From: UBA2336 sp965227265 | GTDB taxonomy: Bacteria; Bacteroidota; Bacteroidia; Cytophagales; Cyclobacteriaceae | Direction: 5' to 3' | DNA: 64,000 bases | NCBI GenBank assembly: GCA_965227265.1 | Contig: OZ245738.1 | Coordinates: forward strand, 1,116,001 to 1,180,000 | In this document: positions 15,176-23,144 of the stretch, one piece after another | Layout: every line of letters starts with the position of its first letter | How positions within the stretch are numbered: the first letter of the stretch is position 1 | The notes under the pieces: model-generated | Told to the model about the DNA's origin: nothing | The model's database searches: none | The model's input: only the letters and a program-made list of their open reading frames with translations | Made by a program: the position numbers and the translations under genes

Positions 15176-15709
15176 ATGAAGTGGAGTTTGTTTTGGGGTT
15201 TGTTTTTTGTGATGGCACTCGAGGGTACTGCGCAGAATTATGTGGCAGAAAAGAGTGTCATCACTTTTTTTTCAGATGCTTTACTGGAAGATATAGAAGC
15301 CACTAATTCTAAAACTGCAAGTATATTCAATACAGAAACGTCCGAACTTGTTTTTTCCGTGTCCATCCGTGAATTTCAATTTGATAATAAGCTGATGCAG
15401 GAACATTTTAATGAGAAATACCTGGAATCAGAAAAGTATCCAAAAGCTACATTCTCAGGCAAGATAATTAACCTGGAGGCAACTCAAACAAATGTTCAAC
15501 ATGTAAAGGCAAAAGGTAAGCTCACGATTCATGGCGTTGCAAAAGAGGTTGAGCTTGAAGGAACTGTTCAGCTTGGAGAAAAAATAACGGTGAAATCTAA
15601 ATTCAATGTTAAATTAGCAGACTACAATATTCAAATACCTCAACTTGTTTTTCAAAACATTGCTGAAGTAGTTGAAGTTACTGTTGACATTACCTATAAA
15701 CCTCAATAG
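15176..15709 (+). CDS. YceI-family lipid-binding-like protein
   Basis: A 177-residue exported protein: signal peptide ending near EGTAQ, then a YceI lipocalin-like barrel (VITFFSDALLEDIEATNSK, LVFSVSIREFQFDNKLMQEHFNEKYLESEKYPKATFSG in parts, GKLTIHGVAKEVELEG). Known YceI proteins bind isoprenoids in the periplasm. It starts three bases after copy 2 of the cytochrome-like lipoprotein, in the same operon; an electron carrier such as a quinone as ligand would fit these neighbours, but that is inference. Confidence 0.88.
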   Translation: MKWSLFWGLFFVMALEGTAQNYVAEKSVITFFSDALLEDIEATNSKTASIFNTETSELVFSVSIREFQFDNKLMQEHFNEKYLESEKYPKATFSGKIINLEATQTNVQHVKAKGKLTIHGVAKEVELEGTVQLGEKITVKSKFNVKLADYNIQIPQLVFQNIAEVVEVTVDITYKPQ

Positions 15710-15715
15710 CCCCGA

Positions 15716-16582
15716 ATGAGATATTTTTTTACCGCTTGTTTTTTGCTTATTAACCTTTTTGCATTTTCACAAGATGAGCTTTTAAAAGAACTGGAGGATA
15801 GCGAACCGAAAACAAATCAACCAGTCATCGCTTCCTTTAGCGGAACACGTATTGTAAACGGCCATTCAGTAGAAACCCGGAATAAAAATATTCTCGAACT
15901 TATTGTAACGCATCGTTTCGGGACACTTAATTCAGGAGCTTATGAAGCTTTCGGACTCGATAACTCCGCTGTTAGGATTGGTCTTGAGTACGGAATAACA
16001 GATCGATTGATGATAGGAATTGGCAGATGCTCTTCCGATAAAACCATAGATTATTTCGGTAAGTATAAAGCCTTGCAACAAAGCGAGACGATGCCTTTGA
16101 CGGTCACGGTGTTCGCCAGTGCAGCATATCTGGGATTGAAAAATCCAACGCTTAATGAATTAAATACGCAGGATAAAATGGCGTATACAACCCAGCTGCT
16201 CATTGCTCGAAAGTTTTCTTCCAGAGTTTCCCTACAGGTATCGCCCTCATTTCTGTATCGTGCTACTGTCGACCAAGAAGAAACAGTTAATAACCTCATC
16301 TCATTGGGAATGGGCGGCAGGTTTAAGATCACGAAAAGCATGGCGCTGGTTCTCGAATATAATCTTCGTCTGAATGAAAAATCCAACAGCCCCTACAATG
16401 ATGCTATGGGCGTGAGTGTAGAGTTTGAAACCGGAGGTCATGTTTTTCAACTTGTATTTACAAACACCTTGGGCATGGTTGAACGCCAGTTTATGGCCGA
16501 GACAGCGGGTGATTTTTTTGATGGCGACATTCATTTTGGATTTAACATCAGCCGCGCTTTTCAATTAGGGAGAAAAAAATAA
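15716..16582 (+). CDS. DUF5777 beta-barrel protein
   Basis: A 288-residue exported protein: signal peptide (FFTACFLLINLFAFSQ) and strands of a DUF5777 barrel (GTRIVNGHSVETRNKNILEL, THRFGTLNSGAYEAFGLDN, VRIGLEYGITDRLMIGIG), ending HFGFNISRAFQLGRKK. This family often occurs beside YceI and cytochrome-like genes in Bacteroidota. Six bases separate it from yceI. It probably sits in the outer membrane; its function is unknown. It is the last gene of the ECF operon: 25 bases later the symporter gene starts with TTG and could be read through. Confidence 0.82.
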   Translation: MRYFFTACFLLINLFAFSQDELLKELEDSEPKTNQPVIASFSGTRIVNGHSVETRNKNILELIVTHRFGTLNSGAYEAFGLDNSAVRIGLEYGITDRLMIGIGRCSSDKTIDYFGKYKALQQSETMPLTVTVFASAAYLGLKNPTLNELNTQDKMAYTTQLLIARKFSSRVSLQVSPSFLYRATVDQEETVNNLISLGMGGRFKITKSMALVLEYNLRLNEKSNSPYNDAMGVSVEFETGGHVFQLVFTNTLGMVERQFMAETAGDFFDGDIHFGFNISRAFQLGRKK

Positions 16583-16607
16583 TCTTTAGCGTTGAATCGC
16601 TAGAGCA

Positions 16608-17999
16608 TTGTTACTAACCTCAATCATTGTATACCTTATTGTTACCGTTCTGGTAGGCCTTTGGGCTTCGAGAAGGGTTTCTTCTTCAAGTGATTTTATG
16701 CTTGCAGGCAGAAGCCTTCCGATCGTATTGAGTACTTCTGCGCTTTTTGCCACCTGGTTTGGCTCTGAAACAGTTTTTGGGGCTTCCTCACAATTTCTGG
16801 AAGGAGGATTGTTTAATGTTATTGAGGATCCATTCGGAGCATCACTCTGCCTGCTATTATTTGGGATTTTCTTCGCCCGCAAGCTTTACAACATGAACCT
16901 GACCACGTTGGGCGACTTCTTTAAGGTCCGATATGGAAAGCGGACAGAGATCATTGCCAGCGCGTTTATGATCCCGGCATATTTTGGCTACATCGCGGCA
17001 CAACTTGTTGCTCTTGGACTTATCCTGAATGTTGTAGCCGATGTTCCGGTAGTCAATGCTATTATTATCAGTTCCATTGTTGTTACGCTGTATACGTTTA
17101 TCGGTGGAATGTGGGCAATTTCCATAACCGATTTTATCCAAAGCATAATCATTATTGTTGGATTAGCGGTGTTAGCCTATATCCTTGCAGATGAAGCCGG
17201 AGGCGCTTCTGTAGTGCTGAGTGAAGTACCTAAAGAGGATTTGAAATTCTTCCCGGATTTTAACGGTACAGCAATTCTTACATGGCTTGCAGCCTGGTCA
17301 GTGCTGGGCTTAGGCTCAATTCCTTCGCAGGATGTATTTCAACGAACCATGTCATCCGGATCAGCAAGCATTGCTGTGCGATCATGTTATTATGCAGCTA
17401 TTTTGTATTTAACCGTAGCGATGCTTCCTTTATTCATCAGCTTGTGCGTAAAGCATTTATATCCGGGAGAAATCGGTTTAGATACTCAGCTTACGCTACC
17501 CAATATGGTTTTGAAGCACACATCTGTTCCGGTTCAGATTTTATTTTTTGGTTCATTGTTATCGGCTGTCATGAGTACTACAAGCTCCTCTATACTTGCC
17601 CCAGCGGCTCTTTTCTCAGAAAATATTATTAAGCCGCTAATGAAAAACAAACCTGACGATAAACAGCTTCTGATGATTACCCGGCTATCGGTTATTTTCT
17701 TTAGCATCGTTGCCACCGTTATGGCGTGTATGAATTCTAATATTTATGAGCTGGTGGGAGTTTCATCTATTCTAACGCTTGTATCACTTTTCATTCCTAT
17801 GGTTTTCGGCATGTATTGGAAACGATCGAGTAGCCGGGGAGCAGTGTTGGGAATGCTTGCCGGAATGATCGCGTGGTTCTGGTTTGAATACAATCCTTTG
17901 TCGGTTCCGGCTTTGGTTCCGGCAACTTTAATCAGTATGATTGCGTTCTTGTTAGGAAGTTATTGGCTCCCGGATACGAAAGTGTATGGTAAAAATTGA
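16608..17999 (+). CDS. Sodium:solute symporter family protein
   Basis: Inner-membrane symporter of the SSS family, 463 residues with about 13 hydrophobic segments. Features are the RRVSSSSDFMLAGRSLP loop after helix 1, ATWFGSETVFGASSQFLEGG, GGMWAISITDFIQSIIIIVG, and SSILAPAALFSENIIKPL near a sodium-site helix. The substrate is not evident. The start is TTG at 16608, giving MLLTSIIVYLIVTVLVG; no nearer ATG keeps helix 1. Its 3' end overlaps the OsmC gene by 14 bases, so the two are translationally coupled. Confidence 0.88.
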   Translation: MLLTSIIVYLIVTVLVGLWASRRVSSSSDFMLAGRSLPIVLSTSALFATWFGSETVFGASSQFLEGGLFNVIEDPFGASLCLLLFGIFFARKLYNMNLTTLGDFFKVRYGKRTEIIASAFMIPAYFGYIAAQLVALGLILNVVADVPVVNAIIISSIVVTLYTFIGGMWAISITDFIQSIIIIVGLAVLAYILADEAGGASVVLSEVPKEDLKFFPDFNGTAILTWLAAWSVLGLGSIPSQDVFQRTMSSGSASIAVRSCYYAAILYLTVAMLPLFISLCVKHLYPGEIGLDTQLTLPNMVLKHTSVPVQILFFGSLLSAVMSTTSSSILAPAALFSENIIKPLMKNKPDDKQLLMITRLSVIFFSIVATVMACMNSNIYELVGVSSILTLVSLFIPMVFGMYWKRSSSRGAVLGMLAGMIAWFWFEYNPLSVPALVPATLISMIAFLLGSYWLPDTKVYGKN

Positions 18000-18408
18000 A
18001 ATCAAACGTTTGAATGATGCTTTCCACATGGAGGCAACGAACGAACAAGGTGCAACGTTGCAGTTAGACGCTTCTCCTGATATAGGCGGTCTTAATAAAG
18101 GTATGCGCCCGATGCAAATTCTGCTTACTGCACTAGGTGGTTGTGGGGTGATTGATGTGATCAGCATTCTTAAAAAACAAAAGCAGGATTTAAAAGATAT
18201 CCAGGTCACAGTTACCGGTGAACGTGAAAATGTTGCGCCTTCACCGTATACCGAAGCGAATGTTCATTTCAGGCTTTACGGAAACAACCTAAATGAAGAG
18301 AAGGTAAGGAAGGCGATTTCGTTATCGGTTGATAAGTATTGTTCGGTAGCAGAATCCCTGAAACCTAAAACCAAAATCACCCACAGCTTTGAAATTATCC
18401 CGGCATGA
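17986..18408 (+). CDS. OsmC/Ohr-family protein
   Basis: A 140-residue cytoplasmic protein of the OsmC superfamily, thiol peroxidases that reduce organic hydroperoxides. The two family cysteines are visible at Cys53 (TALGGCGVID) and Cys119 (DKYCSVAES). It lacks the Ohr-specific N-terminal pattern and looks closer to the YhfA-type subgroup. The ATG at 17986 overlaps the symporter and its stop overlaps the metZ start (ATGA), forming a three-gene operon. Confidence 0.88.
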   Translation: MVKIEIKRLNDAFHMEATNEQGATLQLDASPDIGGLNKGMRPMQILLTALGGCGVIDVISILKKQKQDLKDIQVTVTGERENVAPSPYTEANVHFRLYGNNLNEEKVRKAISLSVDKYCSVAESLKPKTKITHSFEIIPA

Positions 18409-19598
18409 GCGATAACACTGAATTTGACGGCTATTCGGAAACTGATCCGATCCGCGCACAGCACGAGCGAACTGATTTTCGCGAGCATTCTGTTCCCTTA
18501 TACCTAACATCAAGCTTCGTATTTGACGATGCTGAACAAGCAAGAGCTTTGTTTGCGGATGAAATTCCCGGAAACATCTATACCCGGTTTTCTAATCCTA
18601 ACAATACCGAGTTTATTCAAAAGCTATGCCTGATGGAAGGCACCGAAGACGGAGTCGCTACAGCATCCGGCATGGCTGCGATGTATTGCAGTATGGCCTC
18701 GCTATTAAAATCAGGTGATCACATATTAGCCTCGCGTTCATTGTTTGGATCAACGCATCAAATTCTTAGCATTCTTTTCCCAAGGTTTAATATTTCATTT
18801 ACCTATGCGGATATAAATGATCAGGCTTCATGGGAAAGTAAGATCCAGGAGAATACGAAAATGATCTTTGTTGAAACCCCGTCTAATCCTGCGCTTGATA
18901 TTATTGATCTAGAATGGTTGGGCAGGTTAGCCGATAAGTACAAACTTATCCTGAATGTTGATAATTGTTTTGCAACACCTTACTTACAAAATCCTGCAAA
19001 GTGGGGTGCGCATCTCGTTACGCACTCAGCTACTAAATTTATGGATGGACAAGGCAGGGTAATTGGGGGGGCTATTCTCGGTAGAAAGGAGTTGATCAAA
19101 GAGGTTCGTTTTTTTGCGCGTCACACCGGACCATCGATGTCACCTTTTAATGCTTGGATTTTATCTAAAAGCCTGGAAACACTTGCAGTTCGTATGGAGC
19201 GGCATTGTCAAAATGCACTTACCATCGCGCAGCATCTAGAAAAACATTCTGGCGTGTTAAAGGTTAAGTATCCATTCTTAGCTTCTCATCCACAGCAAGC
19301 ATTAGCGAAGAAGCAAATGCGCCATGGCGGGGGAGTTGTTACGTTTGAACATGCCGGAGGCATTGATGGCGGTCGTAAATTCCTGAATGCGTTAAAGATG
19401 ATTTCTCATTCCGCTAACTTGGGTGATACGCGAACCATTGCAACGCATTCCGCATCAACAACTCATTCCAAGCTAACCGATGCTGAACGTGCAGCGGTTG
19501 GAATTACTCCGGGATTGATCCGGATCTCAGCAGGATTGGAAGAGGTTGGTGATATTATTAAAGACATCGACCAGGCAATGACTGCTTCTAAGACTTAA
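18405..19598 (+). CDS. metZ: O-succinylhomoserine sulfhydrylase
   Basis: PLP-dependent enzyme that makes homocysteine from O-succinylhomoserine and sulfide in methionine biosynthesis. The 397 residues show the MetZ pattern: EHSVPLYLTSSFVFDDAEQA, IPGNIYTRFSNPNNTEF, MEGTEDGVATASGMAA, ETPSNPALDIIDLEWL, DNCFATPYLQNPAKWGAHL and PLP lysine Lys211 in HSATKFMDGQGRVIGG, which favours MetZ over MetB. No deletion in catalytic regions. It shares an ATGA overlap with the OsmC gene. Use of O-acetylhomoserine cannot be excluded. Confidence 0.93.
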   Translation: MSDNTEFDGYSETDPIRAQHERTDFREHSVPLYLTSSFVFDDAEQARALFADEIPGNIYTRFSNPNNTEFIQKLCLMEGTEDGVATASGMAAMYCSMASLLKSGDHILASRSLFGSTHQILSILFPRFNISFTYADINDQASWESKIQENTKMIFVETPSNPALDIIDLEWLGRLADKYKLILNVDNCFATPYLQNPAKWGAHLVTHSATKFMDGQGRVIGGAILGRKELIKEVRFFARHTGPSMSPFNAWILSKSLETLAVRMERHCQNALTIAQHLEKHSGVLKVKYPFLASHPQQALAKKQMRHGGGVVTFEHAGGIDGGRKFLNALKMISHSANLGDTRTIATHSASTTHSKLTDAERAAVGITPGLIRISAGLEEVGDIIKDIDQAMTASKT

Positions 19599-19613
19599 GT
19601 TTTACGTTGCTTC

Positions 19614-19931
19614 TTAATATGATGGCATGCTTGGGTCAATTTCTTTGGCCCAATCCAAAATTCCGCCCTTAAGATTGTAGAGATTTTGAAAGTCGTGATT
19701 TTGTTCGAGCCACGCGATCATGTTTCCACTTCTTTTTCCGCTTCGGCAATGGATAACAACCTGTTTGTTGCGATCGATCTTATCAACGTTATGCGGAATT
19801 TCAGCCATCGGAATAAGCTGACCGTTCAAATTACAGATATCAAATTCATGCGGCTCGCGCACATCGATTAATTGAAAATCAGCTTTTGAATCGATTAATG
19901 ATTTTAATTCCTGCACAGTAACTTCTTTCAT
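19614..19931 (-). CDS. Rhodanese-like domain protein
   Basis: A 105-residue single-domain rhodanese, cytoplasmic, with sulfurtransferase potential. The catalytic loop is VVIHCRSGKRSG with Cys62; DVREPHEFDICNLNGQLIPMAEI is the conserved first half. It converges on metZ (15-base gap). The substrate is unknown; neighbouring sulfur metabolism is suggestive but it is on the opposite strand. Confidence 0.92.
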   Translation of the reverse strand: MKEVTVQELKSLIDSKADFQLIDVREPHEFDICNLNGQLIPMAEIPHNVDKIDRNKQVVIHCRSGKRSGNMIAWLEQNHDFQNLYNLKGGILDWAKEIDPSMPSY

Positions 19932-20051
19932 ACAAATGTTATAAGGTGACTAGATTCTCAAAAATGATAATAATAAGCGAGATTTTAAACCTCTACTTGA
20001 ACATAATTGATCTGGCTTTAAAATTGCACTAATCTATAAAACCCCATTACC

Positions 20052-20804
20052 GTGAAATCATTTCTACTTGCTTGCATTGCACTTTTGTGCCTGAGTGAGA
20101 CGTATGCCCAGGTAGATGAAATCAAAAGTGCTTCCAAAAGTAATTCTTCCGCAAGATCGGGCAGTACTGGTAGTGATACGAATGGGTATGATGGAGGCGG
20201 CATTAGCCTGGATGTTTTTTTCTTTTTGTTTGACGGTCTCGGCTCACTGCATACACATAAAATCAGGGATCGCTATAACTACCCAGCTACCATATCCGTG
20301 GATGTTAGCTTCCAAGCAGCTATCAAACCTTCAAGCTATTATGTTCTTCAGCCTCGCATTCGTGCCAACTGGGGGTTGTTTTCCACTGACTTCAGGATGA
20401 ATTACTTAATTGAAGATGACATTGATGGTGTGAAGCATATCCGCACCAACGATTGGCAAGTATTGCAACTTAACTTGGTAACACAACCGTTTTTTACTTT
20501 CCGGGTTGGAACTGGTTTTATGCAGGAAGCTTTTGAAGATCATCAATACTTCAGCGAATCCACGTTGATGCTAAATATTCACGCTGCTGATCAAAGTAAA
20601 GTTCTGGGATTTGAATATCGGTTTTCAAAAGATTGGTATACCGGAGCAAACCCACGCCAGGAATTTAGCATTCAATATCAGGAGCAGATTTTCCAGGCTT
20701 CTCTTTTACACGGTTATGTTAGTCTGGGCGGATTATATCAGCGCTATTACAGCAGCATTGATGTGTGGGGAATCCAGGCCGGACTTGTGTTTCGATTTTT
20801 CTAA
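20052..20804 (+). CDS. Predicted exported outer-membrane protein, unrecognised
   Basis: A 250-residue protein with a signal peptide ending near ETYAQ, a Ser/Gly-rich stretch (residues about 28-48) and then alternating hydrophobic/polar strands ending in GIQAGLVFRFF, a C-terminal aromatic signature typical of outer-membrane barrels. I do not recognise the family. The GTG at 20052 gives the best signal peptide. Its stop codon overlaps that of the converging lhgO by three bases, with no room for a terminator between them. Confidence 0.65.
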   Translation: MKSFLLACIALLCLSETYAQVDEIKSASKSNSSARSGSTGSDTNGYDGGGISLDVFFFLFDGLGSLHTHKIRDRYNYPATISVDVSFQAAIKPSSYYVLQPRIRANWGLFSTDFRMNYLIEDDIDGVKHIRTNDWQVLQLNLVTQPFFTFRVGTGFMQEAFEDHQYFSESTLMLNIHAADQSKVLGFEYRFSKDWYTGANPRQEFSIQYQEQIFQASLLHGYVSLGGLYQRYYSSIDVWGIQAGLVFRFF

Positions 20805-21997
20805 AAGCGTTTTAGTGCTAACCCGGCAACAGTTTCGCCAATTGAAAGGGAAGAAGTAGCTGCCGGAGAGGGAGCATTACAAACGTTGATCACATGCTTC
20901 TCTTCCAGTATCATAAAATCATCAATCAATCCACCGGTACGATCACATGCTTGCGCACGAACACCTGCGCCACCATCTTCAAGATCATTTTGCTGAACTT
21001 CGGGAATGAGCTTTTGTAAAGCTTTTGTAAATGCAGCTTTTGAAAATGATCGGTACATTTCGCCAACACCGGTCTTCCAATATTTCGCGGCAACTTTTTG
21101 AAAACCCGGCCAGGCAAGTGTTTCACTTAACTCACTAAAGTTAATATCAGACTTTTTATACCCTTCACGACTAAATGCTAATACGGCATTCGGACCGGCT
21201 TCAACCCCGCCTTTCATCATGCGTGTAAAGTGAACTCCCAGGAATGGGAAATTCGGATCAGGTACTGGATAAATAAGATTCTTGACGAGATATTCCTTTT
21301 CCTTCTTGAGCTTGAAGTATTCGCCCCTAAACGGAATGATTTTAACATTCACATGATCGCTTGTTAACCGTGCAATCTTATCAGAATACAATCCTGCACA
21401 ATTGATAATCAGCTTTGCATAGTAATTAGTCTTTTGAGTAGCGATAACGGACTGCTCACCGTCAGCCTGAATGTCGATTACCTGTTCACCTAAAATGATT
21501 TCTCCACCCAATTCTTTGATCTTGTCAGCATATTTTAATGCAACTTGAGTATAGTCGACAATACCAGTTTGAGGCACAGCAATCCCGGCAATTCCAGCTA
21601 CGTGAGGCTCGTATTCTTTGAGCTCACCGACATTCAGCATTTTAAGGTCGCTTAATCCGTTCTGTTGACCACGGGTGTACAGGTTTTGAAGGAGCGGGAT
21701 TTCTTTTTCTTCTGTTGCTACAATGATTTTTCCGCAGAGATCGAACTTCACATCGTTTGCACGACAGAAATCAATCAGCATATTATATCCCCGAATACAA
21801 TTGATCGCTTTTAAACTTCCCGGTTTATAATAAATACCTGAATGAATAACTCCGCTATTATTCCCCGTCTGATGCTTCGCCAGCGTTTTCTCTTTTTCAA
21901 TAAGTGTAATCTTTAACGAAGGATTTTGCTGCTTGAGCTGAAGGGCAGAAGCGAGGCCAATGATACCGCCTCCAATGATTATGACGTCCTGTTGCAC
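20801..21997 (-). CDS. lhgO: L-2-hydroxyglutarate oxidase/dehydrogenase
   Basis: FAD-dependent oxidase that returns L-2-hydroxyglutarate to 2-oxoglutarate, passing electrons to oxygen or quinone. The 398 residues begin with the dinucleotide-binding motif DVIIIGGGIIGLASALQL and carry HQTGNNSGVIHSGIYYKPGSLKA, VPQTGIVDYTQVALKYADK and FRGEYFKLKKEKEYLVKNLIYPVPDPNFPFLGVHFTR in segments, closely matching E. coli LhgO. C-terminal NAPSPAATSSLSIGETVA binds FAD. It is a single gene whose promoter lies beyond 21997. Confidence 0.93.
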   Translation of the reverse strand: MQQDVIIIGGGIIGLASALQLKQQNPSLKITLIEKEKTLAKHQTGNNSGVIHSGIYYKPGSLKAINCIRGYNMLIDFCRANDVKFDLCGKIIVATEEKEIPLLQNLYTRGQQNGLSDLKMLNVGELKEYEPHVAGIAGIAVPQTGIVDYTQVALKYADKIKELGGEIILGEQVIDIQADGEQSVIATQKTNYYAKLIINCAGLYSDKIARLTSDHVNVKIIPFRGEYFKLKKEKEYLVKNLIYPVPDPNFPFLGVHFTRMMKGGVEAGPNAVLAFSREGYKKSDINFSELSETLAWPGFQKVAAKYWKTGVGEMYRSFSKAAFTKALQKLIPEVQQNDLEDGGAGVRAQACDRTGGLIDDFMILEEKHVINVCNAPSPAATSSLSIGETVAGLALKRF

Positions 21998-22266
21998 AGT
22001 CTGGATTTTATGCGAAACTACAACATAATATAGTAATCGCTAACAGGTGTTATGGGAGATGCCAGAGGTTAATTAAGGTTAATGTCAGTAGAAACATTTC
22101 AACAACGTTGAGGAAATTCTCCACAGTTGCGTATGAAAAGGTTACACGATAAAGTTAAATTTTATTGTGAACGCAAGGCTTATAAACCATAAAATTTAGT
22201 ATTTAGTCACTCTGTAACTGATTGATAATCAATATATAATTACACAATTCAGAGAGGTATAAAAAG

Positions 22267-22301
22267 CAAGAAGGCCCCGCGTCCCGGAGCCTTCTTGTTT
22301 T
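22267..22301 (+). terminator. Terminator-like hairpin upstream of a tiny ORF
   Basis: CAAGAAGGC (22267-22275) pairs perfectly with GCCTTCTTG (22289-22297) around a 13-base GC-rich loop and is followed by TTTTA. No annotated plus-strand gene ends nearby, so it would end a short unannotated transcript or act as an attenuator for what follows. Confidence 0.65.
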
Positions 22302-22317
22302 ACCTAAACCTAAACCT

Positions 22318-22383
22318 ATGAGAAGATTTACTCTACTCACTTACCTTAACGGCAAACATCGATCCGGGTTTCACCTGATCTGA
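22318..22383 (+). CDS. Tiny ORF of 21 codons, leader peptide or gene remnant
   Basis: ATG at 22318 reads MRRFTLLTYLNGKHRSGFHL plus one more residue, then TGA. It follows a CCTAAACCTAAACCT leader resembling the translation start context of secreted Bacteroidota proteins, and its last codons lie inside a second hairpin with a T-run. It may be a leader peptide, a relict 5' end of a lost exported protein, or chance. Confidence 0.25.
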   Translation: MRRFTLLTYLNGKHRSGFHLI

Positions 22384-22399
22384 TAAAAGGTGAAAATTT
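22369..22399 (+). terminator. Second hairpin with T-run over the tiny ORF stop
   Basis: TTTCACCT (22369-22376) and AGGTGAAA (22388-22395) form an eight-pair stem with an 11-base loop, then ATTTTCC. Orientation with the T-run favours plus-strand termination; on the minus strand it is followed by CCCGG and would not terminate msrA. Confidence 0.5.
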
Positions 22400-22413
22400 T
22401 CCTTCGAAAGGTA

Positions 22414-23064
22414 TTATTGAACTTTAAGTTTACTTTTAAACACTTTCTGAAACTTTTCAATCTTCGGTTGAATAACATATGAGCAGTACGGAGCGTTACC
22501 ATTCAGATTAAAATAATTCTGATGATAGTCTTCGGCAGGATAAAATTCTGAAAAAGGTGTGATCTCCGTAACAATAGGATTGTCAAACGCACCCGATGCA
22601 TCTAATTTCTTTCGATACTCAGTTGCCAATTGTTTCTGTTCGTCAGTATGATAGAAAACAGCAGATCGATACTGTGTACCTTCATCAGCCCCTTGACGGT
22701 TTAATGTAGTTGGATCATGGGTTTTCCAGAATACTTCCAGCAGTTCATCAAAGGAGATTTTTTTAGGATCGTATGTAATTTGAATAACCTCTGCATGACC
22801 TGTTAAACCGCTACAAACTTCTCTGTAAGTGGGGTTTTTCACCTTTCCGCCTGAATAGCCGGAAACTACTTTCTCAACGCCATCTAAACGCTGAAAGAGT
22901 GCCTCCGTACACCAGAAGCAACCGTTGCCAAAAGTGGCCAATTGTAAGCCTGATTGATCTTTATTTTCTGTCGCCATAGTTTTTTTTGCATTGGTGGCCG
23001 GACGTTGACCGCAGGATACACCCGCCAATAACATCAAAGCCGATATGAAGATTCCTGATCTCAT
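22414..23064 (-). CDS. msrA: Peptide methionine (S)-S-oxide reductase, lipoprotein form
   Basis: Repairs methionine sulfoxide in proteins, reducing the S form. The 216 residues include a signal peptide with lipobox at Cys18 (LLAGVSC), so this copy is envelope-located. The catalytic motif is GNGCFWCTEA, with Cys49 as the attacking cysteine, followed by VVSGYSGG, NPTYREVC, THDPTTLNRQGADEGTQYRS and YHQNYFNLN. The resolving cysteine may be one of the C-terminal cysteines near PYCSYV. It stands alone; its 5' region faces the next minus-strand gene by 80 bases. Confidence 0.95.
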   Translation of the reverse strand: MRSGIFISALMLLAGVSCGQRPATNAKKTMATENKDQSGLQLATFGNGCFWCTEALFQRLDGVEKVVSGYSGGKVKNPTYREVCSGLTGHAEVIQITYDPKKISFDELLEVFWKTHDPTTLNRQGADEGTQYRSAVFYHTDEQKQLATEYRKKLDASGAFDNPIVTEITPFSEFYPAEDYHQNYFNLNGNAPYCSYVIQPKIEKFQKVFKSKLKVQ

Positions 23065-23144
23065 GTTTAGTTTATTGTACTAACGCAAAGTCACACCAAA
23101 ATGGTTTTCCATCGGGTGCGATTTTATGTCGGCTAAGCGACAGG

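Larger units (their letters stand above)
21998..22413. other. 416-base gene-free stretch with two hairpins and a tiny ORF
   Basis: Lies between lhgO (leftward) and the 3' end of msrA (leftward). Plus-strand contents in order: an odd palindrome ATTGATAATCAAT (22221-22233), a terminator-like hairpin (22267-22301), a pyrimidine/A-rich leader with two CCTAAA repeats, a 21-codon ORF (22318-22383) and a second hairpin (22369-22399). It must also carry the lhgO promoter on the minus strand. The plus-strand order looks like an independent small transcript rather than simple spacer. Confidence 0.5.
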
